NCBI RefSeq assembly: GCF_018919065.1
Contig: NZ_JAHLQG010000018.1
Span: forward strand, 1-64,000
DNA: 64,000 bases
Direction of reading: 5' to 3'
From: Blautia sp. MSJ-9
GTDB lineage: Bacteria; Bacillota; Clostridia; Lachnospirales; Lachnospiraceae
Below, piece after piece: positions 9,108-17,036 of the stretch (positions are counted from its first letter, which is position 1; every line of letters begins with the position of its first letter). The notes beneath the pieces are model-generated. The model was not told the origin of the DNA and ran no database searches. It worked only from the letters and a program-made list of their open reading frames with translations. The position numbers were made by a program, and so were the translations under genes.

Positions 9108-9141
9108 AAAAGAGGTACTGCTAAACAGCGGTGCCTCTTTT
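9108..9141 (+). terminator. Rho-independent terminator after the GGDEF gene
   Basis: A 15-bp stem (9108-9122 with 9127-9141), containing two G-T wobbles, has a tiny AAAC loop and ends in CTCTTTT. It lies about 100 bp after the diguanylate cyclase stop codon. Confidence 0.75.
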
Positions 9142-9199
9142 CGACATAAGAAAACGAAAACGGTTTTGTAATTTATCAGGTTATCAGGAGGGGAAGTTT

Positions 9200-9634
9200 A
9201 TGTGGGGATTTATAGTGGCGCTGATTTCGGGAGCGTTGATGAGCATTCAGGGTGTTTTTAATACAGAAGTGACAAAGCAGACCAGTCTCTGGGTATCAAC
9301 CGGCTGGGTGCAGCTGTCAGCTTTTGCAGTCTGTGTTCTGGCCTGGCTTTTCACAGGACGGGAAAGTGTAGCTGCACTCTGGCAGGTGGACAATAAATAT
9401 ACACTCCTTGGTGGTGTGATCGGAGCGTTTATTACAATTACAGTAATCCAGAGTATGGGAGCACTTGGACCGGCAAAGGCAGCAATGCTGATCGTTATTT
9501 CGCAGCTGGCAGTTGCTTATGTAATTGAATTGGCCGGGTTGTTTGGAGTAGACAAAGAACCATTTGAATGGCGCAAAATCCTTGGATTGCTGATAGCGAT
9601 TTCCGGAATTATTATATTTAAATGGCAAAAATAA
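9200..9634 (+). CDS. YdcZ/DUF606-type small membrane transporter
   Basis: A 144-residue protein. The ATG at 9200 follows CAGGAGGGG; an upstream in-frame ATG at 9131 lies in the preceding terminator and is rejected. The protein has about five hydrophobic segments (near 3-20, 32-52, 66-86, 94-114, 124-140) and the family-like sequences ISGALMSIQGVFN and GPAKAAMLIVISQL. These are typical of the DUF606 half-size members of the drug/metabolite transporter superfamily. Such proteins usually work as dimers or pairs; only one copy is present here. The substrate is unknown. Confidence 0.8.
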   Translation: MWGFIVALISGALMSIQGVFNTEVTKQTSLWVSTGWVQLSAFAVCVLAWLFTGRESVAALWQVDNKYTLLGGVIGAFITITVIQSMGALGPAKAAMLIVISQLAVAYVIELAGLFGVDKEPFEWRKILGLLIAISGIIIFKWQK

Positions 9635-9731
9635 GATTTTACTATTGTAAAATATTTAAGATTTCGTTACAATAAGGGTGGCATTATGGACAGGGGGGAC
9701 TCTTACTCTGAGAAATAAGAGGAGGACCCTT

Positions 9732-10613
9732 ATGATAAAAATAAAAAACAGATGTTGTTATGCTGTGATGCTGATATTGTGCGGAACTTTGTTTCTTACA
9801 GGACTGACAGGATGTAAGAGCAGAGAGGCACAGTTTCTGATTGAAGGACTGCAGGAAGCGAAAGCAGAGGTGGATGCGGAGTCATCAGAAGAGAAAACAT
9901 CAGGACAGAAGTCGAAGAAAGATACAGATGAGAAGAAAGCTGATACAGAAGACCGACAGAATGATGGTGGCAATTCTGCAGAGTTCCGGAAAAAACAGGC
10001 AGAATCAGATGGTTCAGATGCAGGTAATGGGACAGGAAGTGATTCCGGGAAACATACTTCAGATGTTGATATAGATAATGGGTCAGAAGCAGTTTCTGAT
10101 AGGGAAATGCAGCAGGCGATGATCTATGTTGATGTCTGCGGAGCAGTTGCAAATCCGGGAGTCTTTCAGCTGGCAGCCGGAAGCCGGGTGTTTCAGGCGA
10201 TTGAGGCGGCGGGAGGATATCTTCCTGAGGCAGCTCTGACCTGTGTAAACCGTGCAGGAGTTCTGACAGACGGACAGCAGCTTTATATTCTCACACAGGA
10301 AGAGATGGAGCGGCAGGGACTGGATCCGGCAGAGATGTCCGGGGCATCAGATGGACAGATGAATGGAAGTGCCGGGACAGGACAGAACACGGGGATGACC
10401 GCTCAGGTTCAGCAGGATAACAGGATCAACATAAATACAGCAGATGAAGCTCAGCTTACTACGCTGACGGGGATCGGTGCAACACGTGCGCAGGCGATCA
10501 TTGCCTACAGAGAAGAGAACGGGCCATTTGCTGCGATAGAGGATATTATGAATGTGCAGGGTATCAAAGAAGGTACTTTTGCAAAGATAAAAGATGAGAT
10601 AGTAGTAGGATAA
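9732..10613 (+). CDS. comEA: ComEA-like competence DNA-binding lipoprotein
   Basis: A 293-residue protein. The ATG at 9732 follows AGAGGAGGA. It has a lipoprotein signal peptide with lipobox LTGC (Cys at about residue 28). A long low-complexity, Ser/Lys/Asp-rich linker extends to about 135. An SLBB domain (about 135-200, YVDVCGAVANPGVFQL) and a C-terminal double helix-hairpin-helix (about 230-293, NINTADEAQLTTLTGIG) follow. This is the ComEA architecture for binding incoming double-stranded DNA at the cell surface. The unusual points are the lipid anchor in place of a membrane helix and the length of the linker. It sits 10 bp before a response regulator gene, and comEC lies 17 kb further on. 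Confidence 0.88.
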   Translation: MIKIKNRCCYAVMLILCGTLFLTGLTGCKSREAQFLIEGLQEAKAEVDAESSEEKTSGQKSKKDTDEKKADTEDRQNDGGNSAEFRKKQAESDGSDAGNGTGSDSGKHTSDVDIDNGSEAVSDREMQQAMIYVDVCGAVANPGVFQLAAGSRVFQAIEAAGGYLPEAALTCVNRAGVLTDGQQLYILTQEEMERQGLDPAEMSGASDGQMNGSAGTGQNTGMTAQVQQDNRININTADEAQLTTLTGIGATRAQAIIAYREENGPFAAIEDIMNVQGIKEGTFAKIKDEIVVG

Positions 10614-10623
10614 GGAGAACCGA

Positions 10624-11316
10624 ATGAGCAGGAAAGTTTTGGTAGTAGATGATGAGAAACTGATCGTAAAAGGAATCCGTTTTAGTCTGGAGCAGGATGG
10701 TATGGAGGTAGACTGCGCTTATGATGGAGAAGAGGCAGTAGAGAAAGCAAAAGATAAAAAATATGATATTATCCTTCTGGATCTGATGCTGCCGAAGATG
10801 GACGGGCTGGAAGTATGCCAGCAGATCCGCGAATTTTCCAATGTGCCGATCGTGATGCTGACAGCTAAGGGCGAGGATATGGATAAGATCCTTGGTCTTG
10901 AATATGGTGCGGATGATTATATCACCAAACCGTTCAATATCCTGGAAGTTAAGGCACGTATCAAAGCGATCATGCGCCGTGCGGGAAGCGACCACGAGGA
11001 GAAAGAAAAGGCAAAGAGCATTCAGGTGGGCGATCTTCGTATGGATTGTGAAGGCAGACGTGTATTTATTTCAGGAAAAGAGATTAATCTGACAGCAAAG
11101 GAATTTGATGTACTGGAGCTCCTGGTATTTAATCCGAATAAGGTTTACAGTCGCGAGAACCTGCTGAACATTGTGTGGGGGTATGAATACCCGGGTGATG
11201 TACGTACAGTGGATGTACATATCCGTCGTCTTCGCGAGAAGATTGAAACCAATCCAAGTGAACCGAAGTATGTACACACCAAATGGGGCGTTGGATATTA
11301 TTTCCAGGCTCAATAA
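10624..11316 (+). CDS. OmpR/PhoP-family response regulator (WalR-like)
   Basis: A 230-residue protein. The receiver domain covers residues 1-120 with DDE near 9-11, the phosphoacceptor Asp in IILLDLMLP near 53, and Lys in YITKPF near 102. The C-terminal winged helix (about 133-230) has the usual LTAKEFDVLELL and VDVHIRRLREKIE sequences. AAGGAGAA precedes the ATG. It follows comEA closely and ends in a strong terminator. No kinase gene follows; the next HAMP histidine kinase is at 25300, on the far side of the formate/molybdenum island, and is the most likely partner by family type. The regulated genes are not evident. Confidence 0.9.
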   Translation: MSRKVLVVDDEKLIVKGIRFSLEQDGMEVDCAYDGEEAVEKAKDKKYDIILLDLMLPKMDGLEVCQQIREFSNVPIVMLTAKGEDMDKILGLEYGADDYITKPFNILEVKARIKAIMRRAGSDHEEKEKAKSIQVGDLRMDCEGRRVFISGKEINLTAKEFDVLELLVFNPNKVYSRENLLNIVWGYEYPGDVRTVDVHIRRLREKIETNPSEPKYVHTKWGVGYYFQAQ

Positions 11317-11335
11317 AAAGAACGCATGAAACAGG

Positions 11336-11384
11336 CAGACCATATTTTATGAAATAAATCTCATAAAATACGGTCTGTTTTTTT
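11336..11384 (+). terminator. Rho-independent terminator after the response regulator
   Basis: A 17-bp stem (11336-11352 with 11361-11377) with one mismatch is followed by seven T. It isolates the response regulator transcript from the formate dehydrogenase operon. Confidence 0.85.
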
Positions 11385-11430
11385 GTTGGGATCTATAGCA
11401 GTCCTGCTATAAAAAATTTAAATGAGAAGC

Positions 11431-11507
11431 TTAGAGCGTGTCTGAAAAATCATTCCCGCAAAGTGTGACGCACATCTTGCAGAAAGCCTTTTTCAGACAC
11501 GCTCTAA
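11431..11507. mobile_element. 77-bp MITE-like element with 19-bp terminal inverted repeats
   Basis: Perfect 19-bp terminal inverted repeats at 11431-11449 and 11489-11507 (core AGAGCGTGTCTGAAAAA) enclose a 39-bp centre. The same ends and inner flanks are found in the 160-bp copy at 46311; this copy looks like an internal deletion form. No transposase is encoded. It lies between the response regulator terminator and the formate dehydrogenase promoter, at the left edge of the redox island. The remaining 11508-11747 contains A/T-rich sequence, an imperfect pairing between 11541-11556 and 11593-11610, and the promoter listed separately. Confidence 0.7.
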
Positions 11508-11657
11508 AGAAAGAACGGCAGTTCAGTTTGACTCAGTTTAGTTTGGTTTGTATCTGAGATGGTTTATTGTTGAACAAAGATGATAAAAATTAAACAAACA
11601 AAACAAACATCTATAGAGGAAAATAATAAAAAATTAGAAAAATTCTATAAATGTGCT

Positions 11658-11685
11658 TGTGAAAATGACGAAAAAAGCTTATAAT
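11658..11685 (+). promoter_or_regulatory. Promoter of the formate dehydrogenase operon
   Basis: TTGTGA (11658-11663), 16 bp, TATAAT (11680-11685), about 60 bp before the first gene. No clear Rex or other redox-regulator palindrome was recognised around it. Confidence 0.5.
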
Positions 11686-11747
11686 TAACGTTACAATATG
11701 TATAGAGTGCAATAAAAAGAGAAAAGAAGGTATAAGGAGGGTGCGAA

Positions 11748-12230
11748 ATGCTAGATCAATCATTTTATCAGAAAGCGGACGAGATCATTGCTTTCTATGG
11801 TAAAAAGCCGGCATCACTGATTCCGATCATGCAGGACATTCAGGGAGTGTACAGATATCTGCCAGGGGAGTTACTTACATATGTGGCAGAGCAGATCGGT
11901 GTAACAGAAGCGAAAGCTTTCAGTGTGGCAACATTCTATGAGAATTTCTCATTTGATGCGAAAGGTAAATACGTGATCAAGGTCTGTGACGGAACAGCCT
12001 GTCATGTAAGAAAGTCTATACCGGTTCTGGAAGAACTGTATAAGAAACTGGGGCTTTCCAGAACAAAGAAAACCACAGATGACATGATGTTTACGGTAGA
12101 AACCGTTTCCTGTCTTGGTGCATGCGGTCTTGCACCGACTATGATGGTGAATGAGGATGTACATCCGAGAATGACACCTGAGAAGGCAGATGAGTTGATC
12201 GATAAACTGAGAGGGGGCGAACAGGGATGA
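11748..12230 (+). CDS. NuoE/HndA-type [2Fe-2S] subunit of the formate dehydrogenase complex
   Basis: A 160-residue thioredoxin-like [2Fe-2S] protein of the NuoE/24-kDa family, close to the usual family length. The four cluster ligands are visible as C-x4-C in CDGTACHV (about 83-88) and C-x3-C in CLGACG (about 124-128). AAGGAGGG precedes the ATG. It is the first gene of a tight operon; its stop overlaps the start of the NuoF-like gene (ATGA). In such complexes it carries electrons next to the flavin subunit. The order E-F-G/formate dehydrogenase matches both FdsGBA and the HylCBA/FdhF2 enzymes. Homologues also belong to NADH-linked hydrogenases, but no catalytic hydrogenase is encoded here. 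Confidence 0.88.
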   Translation: MLDQSFYQKADEIIAFYGKKPASLIPIMQDIQGVYRYLPGELLTYVAEQIGVTEAKAFSVATFYENFSFDAKGKYVIKVCDGTACHVRKSIPVLEELYKKLGLSRTKKTTDDMMFTVETVSCLGACGLAPTMMVNEDVHPRMTPEKADELIDKLRGGEQG

Positions 12231-14104
12231 TCCAGAATAAAGAAGCATTAGACCAGGTCAGAGAAGAAGCCGTTAAGGTGCTTGATTCCTATGACTGTCG
12301 TATCCTTGTCTGTTCAGGTACCGGATGTGTAGCGACCGGTTCCCAGAAAATCTATGAGAAATTCATGGAGATCGCCAAGGATGCCCCTGGAGTAACAATT
12401 GAGTTCGGACCTCATGACAAAGACGCACACGTAGGTGTGAAGAAAACAGGATGTCAGGGTGTCTGTGAACTTGGACCTCTGGTTCGTATCCAGAAGGGTG
12501 ACGATGTGATCCAGTATACAAAGGTTCAGATCGAAGACTGCCAGGAGATTTTTGAGAAGAGTGTTCAGGGCAATGAAACAATCGAGAGACTGCTTTATCA
12601 GAAAGGCGGCAAAGTAAGCCGTGGACCGGAAGATATTCCGTTTATTGCAAAACAGACACGAATCGTTCTGAAAAACTGTGGTAAATTTGACGCAGAATCT
12701 CTGAATGAGTACATAGCAAGCGGCGGTTTCCAGGCTCTGGAGAAAGCAATGTTTGAGATGGATCCGGATCTGGTTATCGATCAGGTTGATAAATCCGGTA
12801 TCCGCGGACGTGGAGGCGGTGGCTTCCCGGCAGGTAAGAAATGGATTCAGGTAGCCCGTCAGGCAGATCCTGTTCATTATGTAGTATGTAACGGTGATGA
12901 GGGTGACCCGGGAGCATTCATGGATGGTTCCGTAATGGAAGGTGATCCTTATCGGCTGATCGAAGGTATGATGCTTGCAGCTTACGCAGTAAGAGCACAG
13001 CATGGATATATTTATGTACGTGCGGAGTATCCGCAGTCTGTAGCACGACTGAAACATGCGATCGCAGTTCTGGAAGAAGTCGGACTGTTAGGCGATGATA
13101 TCCTTGGAACAGGATTCTCTTTCCATATGCATATCAACCGTGGTGCAGGTGCTTTCGTATGTGGCGAAGGTTCTGCCTTGACTGCTTCTATCGAAGGAAG
13201 CAGAGGTATGCCTCGTGTAAAACCGCCTCGTACAGTTGAACAGGGACTCTGGGCGAAACCTACAGTCCTGAATAACGTAGAAACTTATGCAAATATTCCG
13301 GAAATCATTCTTAAAGGGGCAGACTGGTACAGAAGTATCGGTACAGAGGGTTCACCTGGAACAAAGACATTCTCACTGACAGGTTCTATTGAGAACACAG
13401 GTCTGATCGAGGTTCCGATGGGAACAACTTTAAGAGAGATTATCTTTGATATTGGCGGCGGTCTGAAGGCAGGCGCAGCATTCAAGGCTGTACAGATTGG
13501 TGGACCATCCGGCGGATGTCTGACAGAAGAACATCTGGATGTACCGCTTGACTTTGACTCTGTTAAGAAATACGGTGCGATCGTTGGTTCCGGTGGTCTG
13601 GTAGTTATGGATGAACATACCTGTATGGTTGAGGTAGCACGATTCTTCATGGGCTTTACTCAGAGAGAATCCTGCGGTAAATGCGGACCTTGCCGTATCG
13701 GTACCAAACGTATGCTTGAGATCCTCGAGAAGATCGTAGACGGCAAAGGTGAGATGGAAGATCTGGATAAACTGGAGCACCTTGGAAACTTTATCAAGGA
13801 TCGTTCACTCTGCGGACTTGGAAAAAGTGCACCGCTTCCGGTACTTTCCACATTGAAGAACTTCCGTGATGAATATGTAGAGCATATTGTAGATAAGAAG
13901 TGCGCAGCTCATGTATGTAAGGCAATGCGTTCTTATGTAATTGATCCTGAGAAATGTAAAGGATGTACCAAGTGTGCGAGAAACTGTCCGGTTGGTGCGA
14001 TCACAGGTAATAAGAAAGAGCCTCACAGCATTGATACCTCCAAGTGTATTAAGTGCGGAACATGTCTGGAAAATTGTGTATTCGGCGCAATTTCTGTGAA
14101 TTAA
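12227..14104 (+). CDS. NuoF/HndC-type flavin and Fe-S subunit of the formate dehydrogenase complex
   Basis: A 625-residue protein with three parts. An N-terminal [2Fe-2S] thioredoxin-like domain (about 1-120) contains CSGTGC and CQGVC. A NuoF core (about 130-540) binds FMN and NAD(H), with the glycine-rich RGRGGGGFPAGKKW and CNGDEGDPGAFMD sequences, and a [4Fe-4S] site SCGKCGPCR. A C-terminal domain (about 565-625) has two ferredoxin motifs, CKGCTKCARNCP and CIKCGTCLENC. The extra N- and C-terminal domains are those of HydB/HndC subunits of bifurcating enzymes, so ferredoxin may take part as well as NAD(P). The start overlaps the previous stop by 4 bp. CGT arginine codons are frequent, as expected for an abundant protein. 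Confidence 0.9.
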   Translation: MIQNKEALDQVREEAVKVLDSYDCRILVCSGTGCVATGSQKIYEKFMEIAKDAPGVTIEFGPHDKDAHVGVKKTGCQGVCELGPLVRIQKGDDVIQYTKVQIEDCQEIFEKSVQGNETIERLLYQKGGKVSRGPEDIPFIAKQTRIVLKNCGKFDAESLNEYIASGGFQALEKAMFEMDPDLVIDQVDKSGIRGRGGGGFPAGKKWIQVARQADPVHYVVCNGDEGDPGAFMDGSVMEGDPYRLIEGMMLAAYAVRAQHGYIYVRAEYPQSVARLKHAIAVLEEVGLLGDDILGTGFSFHMHINRGAGAFVCGEGSALTASIEGSRGMPRVKPPRTVEQGLWAKPTVLNNVETYANIPEIILKGADWYRSIGTEGSPGTKTFSLTGSIENTGLIEVPMGTTLREIIFDIGGGLKAGAAFKAVQIGGPSGGCLTEEHLDVPLDFDSVKKYGAIVGSGGLVVMDEHTCMVEVARFFMGFTQRESCGKCGPCRIGTKRMLEILEKIVDGKGEMEDLDKLEHLGNFIKDRSLCGLGKSAPLPVLSTLKNFRDEYVEHIVDKKCAAHVCKAMRSYVIDPEKCKGCTKCARNCPVGAITGNKKEPHSIDTSKCIKCGTCLENCVFGAISVN

Positions 14105-14117
14105 GGAGGGTGAAAAG

Positions 14118-16826
14118 ATGATTCATTTGACTATAGATGGAATTCCTGCAGAGGTAGAGAAGGGTACGACTATTCTGCAGGCTGCCAGACAGATCGGAGT
14201 GGAGATTCCTACACTCTGCTATCTGGAAGATGTATTGCCGGATGGTTCCTGCCGTTTGTGCGTGGTAGAAGTAACAAACAATGGAAGAACCAAATTTGAT
14301 ACGGCATGTACACTTCGCTGTTCAGAAGGCGATGAAGTACAGACAATGTCAGAGAAGGTAGTTGCTTATCGTAAAGATACTCTTGACCTCCTTCTTTCAG
14401 ACCATCGTGTACACTGTTTCTCATGTGAAGCGAATGGTGACTGTAAATTACAGGACTACTGTTTTGAATATGGTGTAACTGAGACAAGCTATCCTGGTGA
14501 AATGAAGGATATGCCGATTGATGATACCAATAAATTCTTTACCTATGATCCAAGTCTGTGTATTCTCTGCCATCGCTGTGTGAATACCTGTAAGGAAATC
14601 GTAGGAAGAGGCGCGATCGACACTATGGACCGTGGCTTCCAGTCTGTGATCGGTGCACATTATAAGAATAAATGGAACGAAGGTATCTGCGAATCCTGCG
14701 GTAACTGTGTGCAGGCCTGTCCGACAGGCGCTCTGACTATGAAGCGCAGAAAGAAATATCGTCCATATCAGATTGACAAGAAGGTTCTGACTACCTGTCC
14801 GCACTGTGCAACAGGCTGCCAGTATTATCTCCTTGTAAAAGACGGAAAGATCGTAGATACAGAAGCTGTAAACGGACCTTCCAACAAAGGACTGCTCTGT
14901 GTTAAGGGACGTAGCGGATGCTTCGATTTCGTACATTCACCGGAGCGTATCAAATATCCGTTGATCAAGAATAAAGAAACAGGTGAATTTGAACGTGCAA
15001 CATGGGATGAGGCACTGGATCTTGTTGCTTCCAAATTTATGGAGATCAAGAAACAGTATGGTTCTAATTCCCTTGCAGGTTTTGCATGTTCCAGATCACC
15101 GAACGAAGATATCTACATGGTACAGAAGATGGTTCGCTGCTGCTTCGGCACAAACAACACAGATAACTGTGCCCGTGTATGTCATTCCGCATCCGTATCA
15201 GGTCTTGCAATGACTCTTGGTTCCGGTGCCATGACAAACCCGATCGAGGATATCACAAAGAACGCTGACCTGATCATGCTGGTTGGTTCAAACCCTGAGG
15301 AAGCACATCCTGTAGTTGGTATGCAGATCCGCCAGGCAGTCAAGAGAGGCTGCAAGCTGATCGTAGTTGACCCGCGTGACATTGGTCTTGCAAAGAAAGC
15401 AGATATTCATCTGAAACTGAAACCTGGTACAAACGTTGCTTTTGCAAATGGTATTATGAATGTAATTCTTTCAGAGGGACTTCAGGATGACAAGTTTATC
15501 GAAGAGCGTACCGAAGGTTTTGAAGAATTAAAAGAAATCGTAAAAGATTACACACCTGAGAAAGTAGCAGAGATCTGCCATATTGATGCAGACGATCTGA
15601 GAAAAGCAGCGATCATGTATGCAAAAGCTGACCGTGCTCCTATCATCTACTGCCTTGGTGTAACCGAACATTCCACAGGTACAGAGGGCGTTATGTCTAT
15701 GTCCAATATGGCAATGATGGTTGGCAAGCTTGGACGTGAAGGCTGTGGTGTTAACCCGCTTCGTGGACAGAATAACGTACAGGGTGCCTGCGATATGGGT
15801 GCTCAGCCGAACGTATATCCGGGATATCAGAAGGTTACTGATCCTGCAGTTCGTGAGAAATTCGAGAAAGCATGGGGTGTAAAACTTGATCCGAATATCG
15901 GAACTCATGCAACTGATGTATTCCCGAAGGCAATCACAGGCGAGATCAAGGGTCTGTATATTTATGGTGAGGACCCGGTAGTTACTGATCCGGATACCAC
16001 ACACATTATCAAAGCATTAAAGAGTCTTGATTTCTTTGTACTTCAGGAACTTTTCATGACAGAGACAGCTCAGTATGCAGATGTTATTCTTCCTGGCGTA
16101 AGCTATGCAGAGAAGGAGGGTACATTTACCAATACAGAGCGCCGCGTACAGAGAGTCCGCAAGGCTGTCACAGTGCCTGGCGAGATGAGACTGGATACAG
16201 ATATTATTATTGATCTGATGAACCGTATGGGATATCCGCAGCCACATCTGACATCTGCTCAGATTATGGATGAAATCGCATCCCTGACACCGAGCTTCGC
16301 AGGTATCAGCCATGAACGTCTTGACAGTGAAGAAGTTCATGGACAGGGACTTCAGTGGCCATGTACCTCCAAGGATCATCCGGGAACACCGATCATGCAT
16401 GTTGGTAAATTCTCCCGCGGTCTTGGCTGGTTCTATCCTGCAAAATATGTACCGTCAGCAGAGCTTCCGGATGAGGAATATCCAATCATCCTCATGACAG
16501 GACGTATTCTGTATCATTACACAACAAGAGCCATGACAGGAAAGACACCTGAGCTTATGGAGATCGAAGGTAAGTCATTTATCGAAATGAACATCGTAGA
16601 TGCCGATAAGCTGGGTATCAAAAACGGTGATAAAGTCAGAGTTTCTTCCAGACGAGGATCCATTGAATCTACCGCTCGTGTAGGTACAAAGACCTCACCG
16701 GGTGAGAGCTGGATGCCATTCCACTTCCCGGATGGAAATGCAAACTGGCTGACCAACGCCGCACTTGACAAATACGCAAGAATTCCTGAATATAAGGTAT
16801 GCGCAATTAAGATTGAGAAAGCATAA
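14118..16826 (+). CDS. fdhA: Formate dehydrogenase catalytic subunit, Cys type, molybdopterin enzyme
   Basis: A 902-residue protein. The N-terminal ~225 residues are NuoG-like: a [2Fe-2S] domain, a His/Cys [4Fe-4S] site (HCFSCEANGDCKLQDYC) and two ferredoxin motifs (CILCHRCVNTC, CESCGNCVQAC). The molybdopterin oxidoreductase part begins with its own [4Fe-4S] site at CPHCATGCQ. The active site reads CARVCHSAS; the Mo/W ligand is Cys355 (TGT at 15180), followed by His356, so no selenocysteine is used. VNPLRGQNNVQGACDMGA is the formate dehydrogenase signature. The C-terminal ~120 residues are the MGD-binding domain. It should interconvert formate and CO2, passing electrons to the two upstream subunits. 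AAGGAGGG precedes the ATG, 13 bp after the previous stop. Nearby fdhD and Moco genes support this role. Confidence 0.92.
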   Translation: MIHLTIDGIPAEVEKGTTILQAARQIGVEIPTLCYLEDVLPDGSCRLCVVEVTNNGRTKFDTACTLRCSEGDEVQTMSEKVVAYRKDTLDLLLSDHRVHCFSCEANGDCKLQDYCFEYGVTETSYPGEMKDMPIDDTNKFFTYDPSLCILCHRCVNTCKEIVGRGAIDTMDRGFQSVIGAHYKNKWNEGICESCGNCVQACPTGALTMKRRKKYRPYQIDKKVLTTCPHCATGCQYYLLVKDGKIVDTEAVNGPSNKGLLCVKGRSGCFDFVHSPERIKYPLIKNKETGEFERATWDEALDLVASKFMEIKKQYGSNSLAGFACSRSPNEDIYMVQKMVRCCFGTNNTDNCARVCHSASVSGLAMTLGSGAMTNPIEDITKNADLIMLVGSNPEEAHPVVGMQIRQAVKRGCKLIVVDPRDIGLAKKADIHLKLKPGTNVAFANGIMNVILSEGLQDDKFIEERTEGFEELKEIVKDYTPEKVAEICHIDADDLRKAAIMYAKADRAPIIYCLGVTEHSTGTEGVMSMSNMAMMVGKLGREGCGVNPLRGQNNVQGACDMGAQPNVYPGYQKVTDPAVREKFEKAWGVKLDPNIGTHATDVFPKAITGEIKGLYIYGEDPVVTDPDTTHIIKALKSLDFFVLQELFMTETAQYADVILPGVSYAEKEGTFTNTERRVQRVRKAVTVPGEMRLDTDIIIDLMNRMGYPQPHLTSAQIMDEIASLTPSFAGISHERLDSEEVHGQGLQWPCTSKDHPGTPIMHVGKFSRGLGWFYPAKYVPSAELPDEEYPIILMTGRILYHYTTRAMTGKTPELMEIEGKSFIEMNIVDADKLGIKNGDKVRVSSRRGSIESTARVGTKTSPGESWMPFHFPDGNANWLTNAALDKYARIPEYKVCAIKIEKA

Positions 16827-16870
16827 AACAATATCGGAGACAAAGTTCCGGATCTGATATCGTAAATATT

Positions 16871-16926
16871 ATATGGGGCTGTCGCACATGGATCTGCTGT
16901 CCTTGCGGCAGCTCCATATTCCTTTA
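16871..16926 (+). terminator. Long hairpin between fdhA and the hydrogenase gene
   Basis: A 16-bp stem (16871-16886 with 16904-16919) with two G-T wobbles has the arms GGGGCTGTCGCA and TGCGGCAGCTCC. Only a short T-rich tail (TTCCTTTA) follows, so it may be a partial terminator that lowers expression of the downstream regulatory genes relative to fdhA. Confidence 0.5.
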
Positions 16927-17036
16927 TGGAAAGGCAAAAATAATCATTCGGCAGTACATCATTCTGTGAAAGTACGGAACGGTTACAGATAATTTTTTGT
17001 GAAAAATATAGTGTTACATAATAAGGAGTACGAGGC

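Noticed and set aside
9151..9170. LacI-type operator before the YdcZ-like gene
   Set aside because: The AAAACGGTTTT core is only an imperfect palindrome and no LacI-type regulator is near.
12314..13057. 247-residue minus-strand frame inside the NuoF-like gene
   Set aside because: The plus strand has complete FMN, NAD and Fe-S motifs; the minus frame is Cys/His-rich noise with no start signal.
15180..15182. Possible selenocysteine codon at the formate dehydrogenase active site
   Set aside because: The codon is TGT (Cys) and the frame is open throughout, so no Sec insertion is needed.
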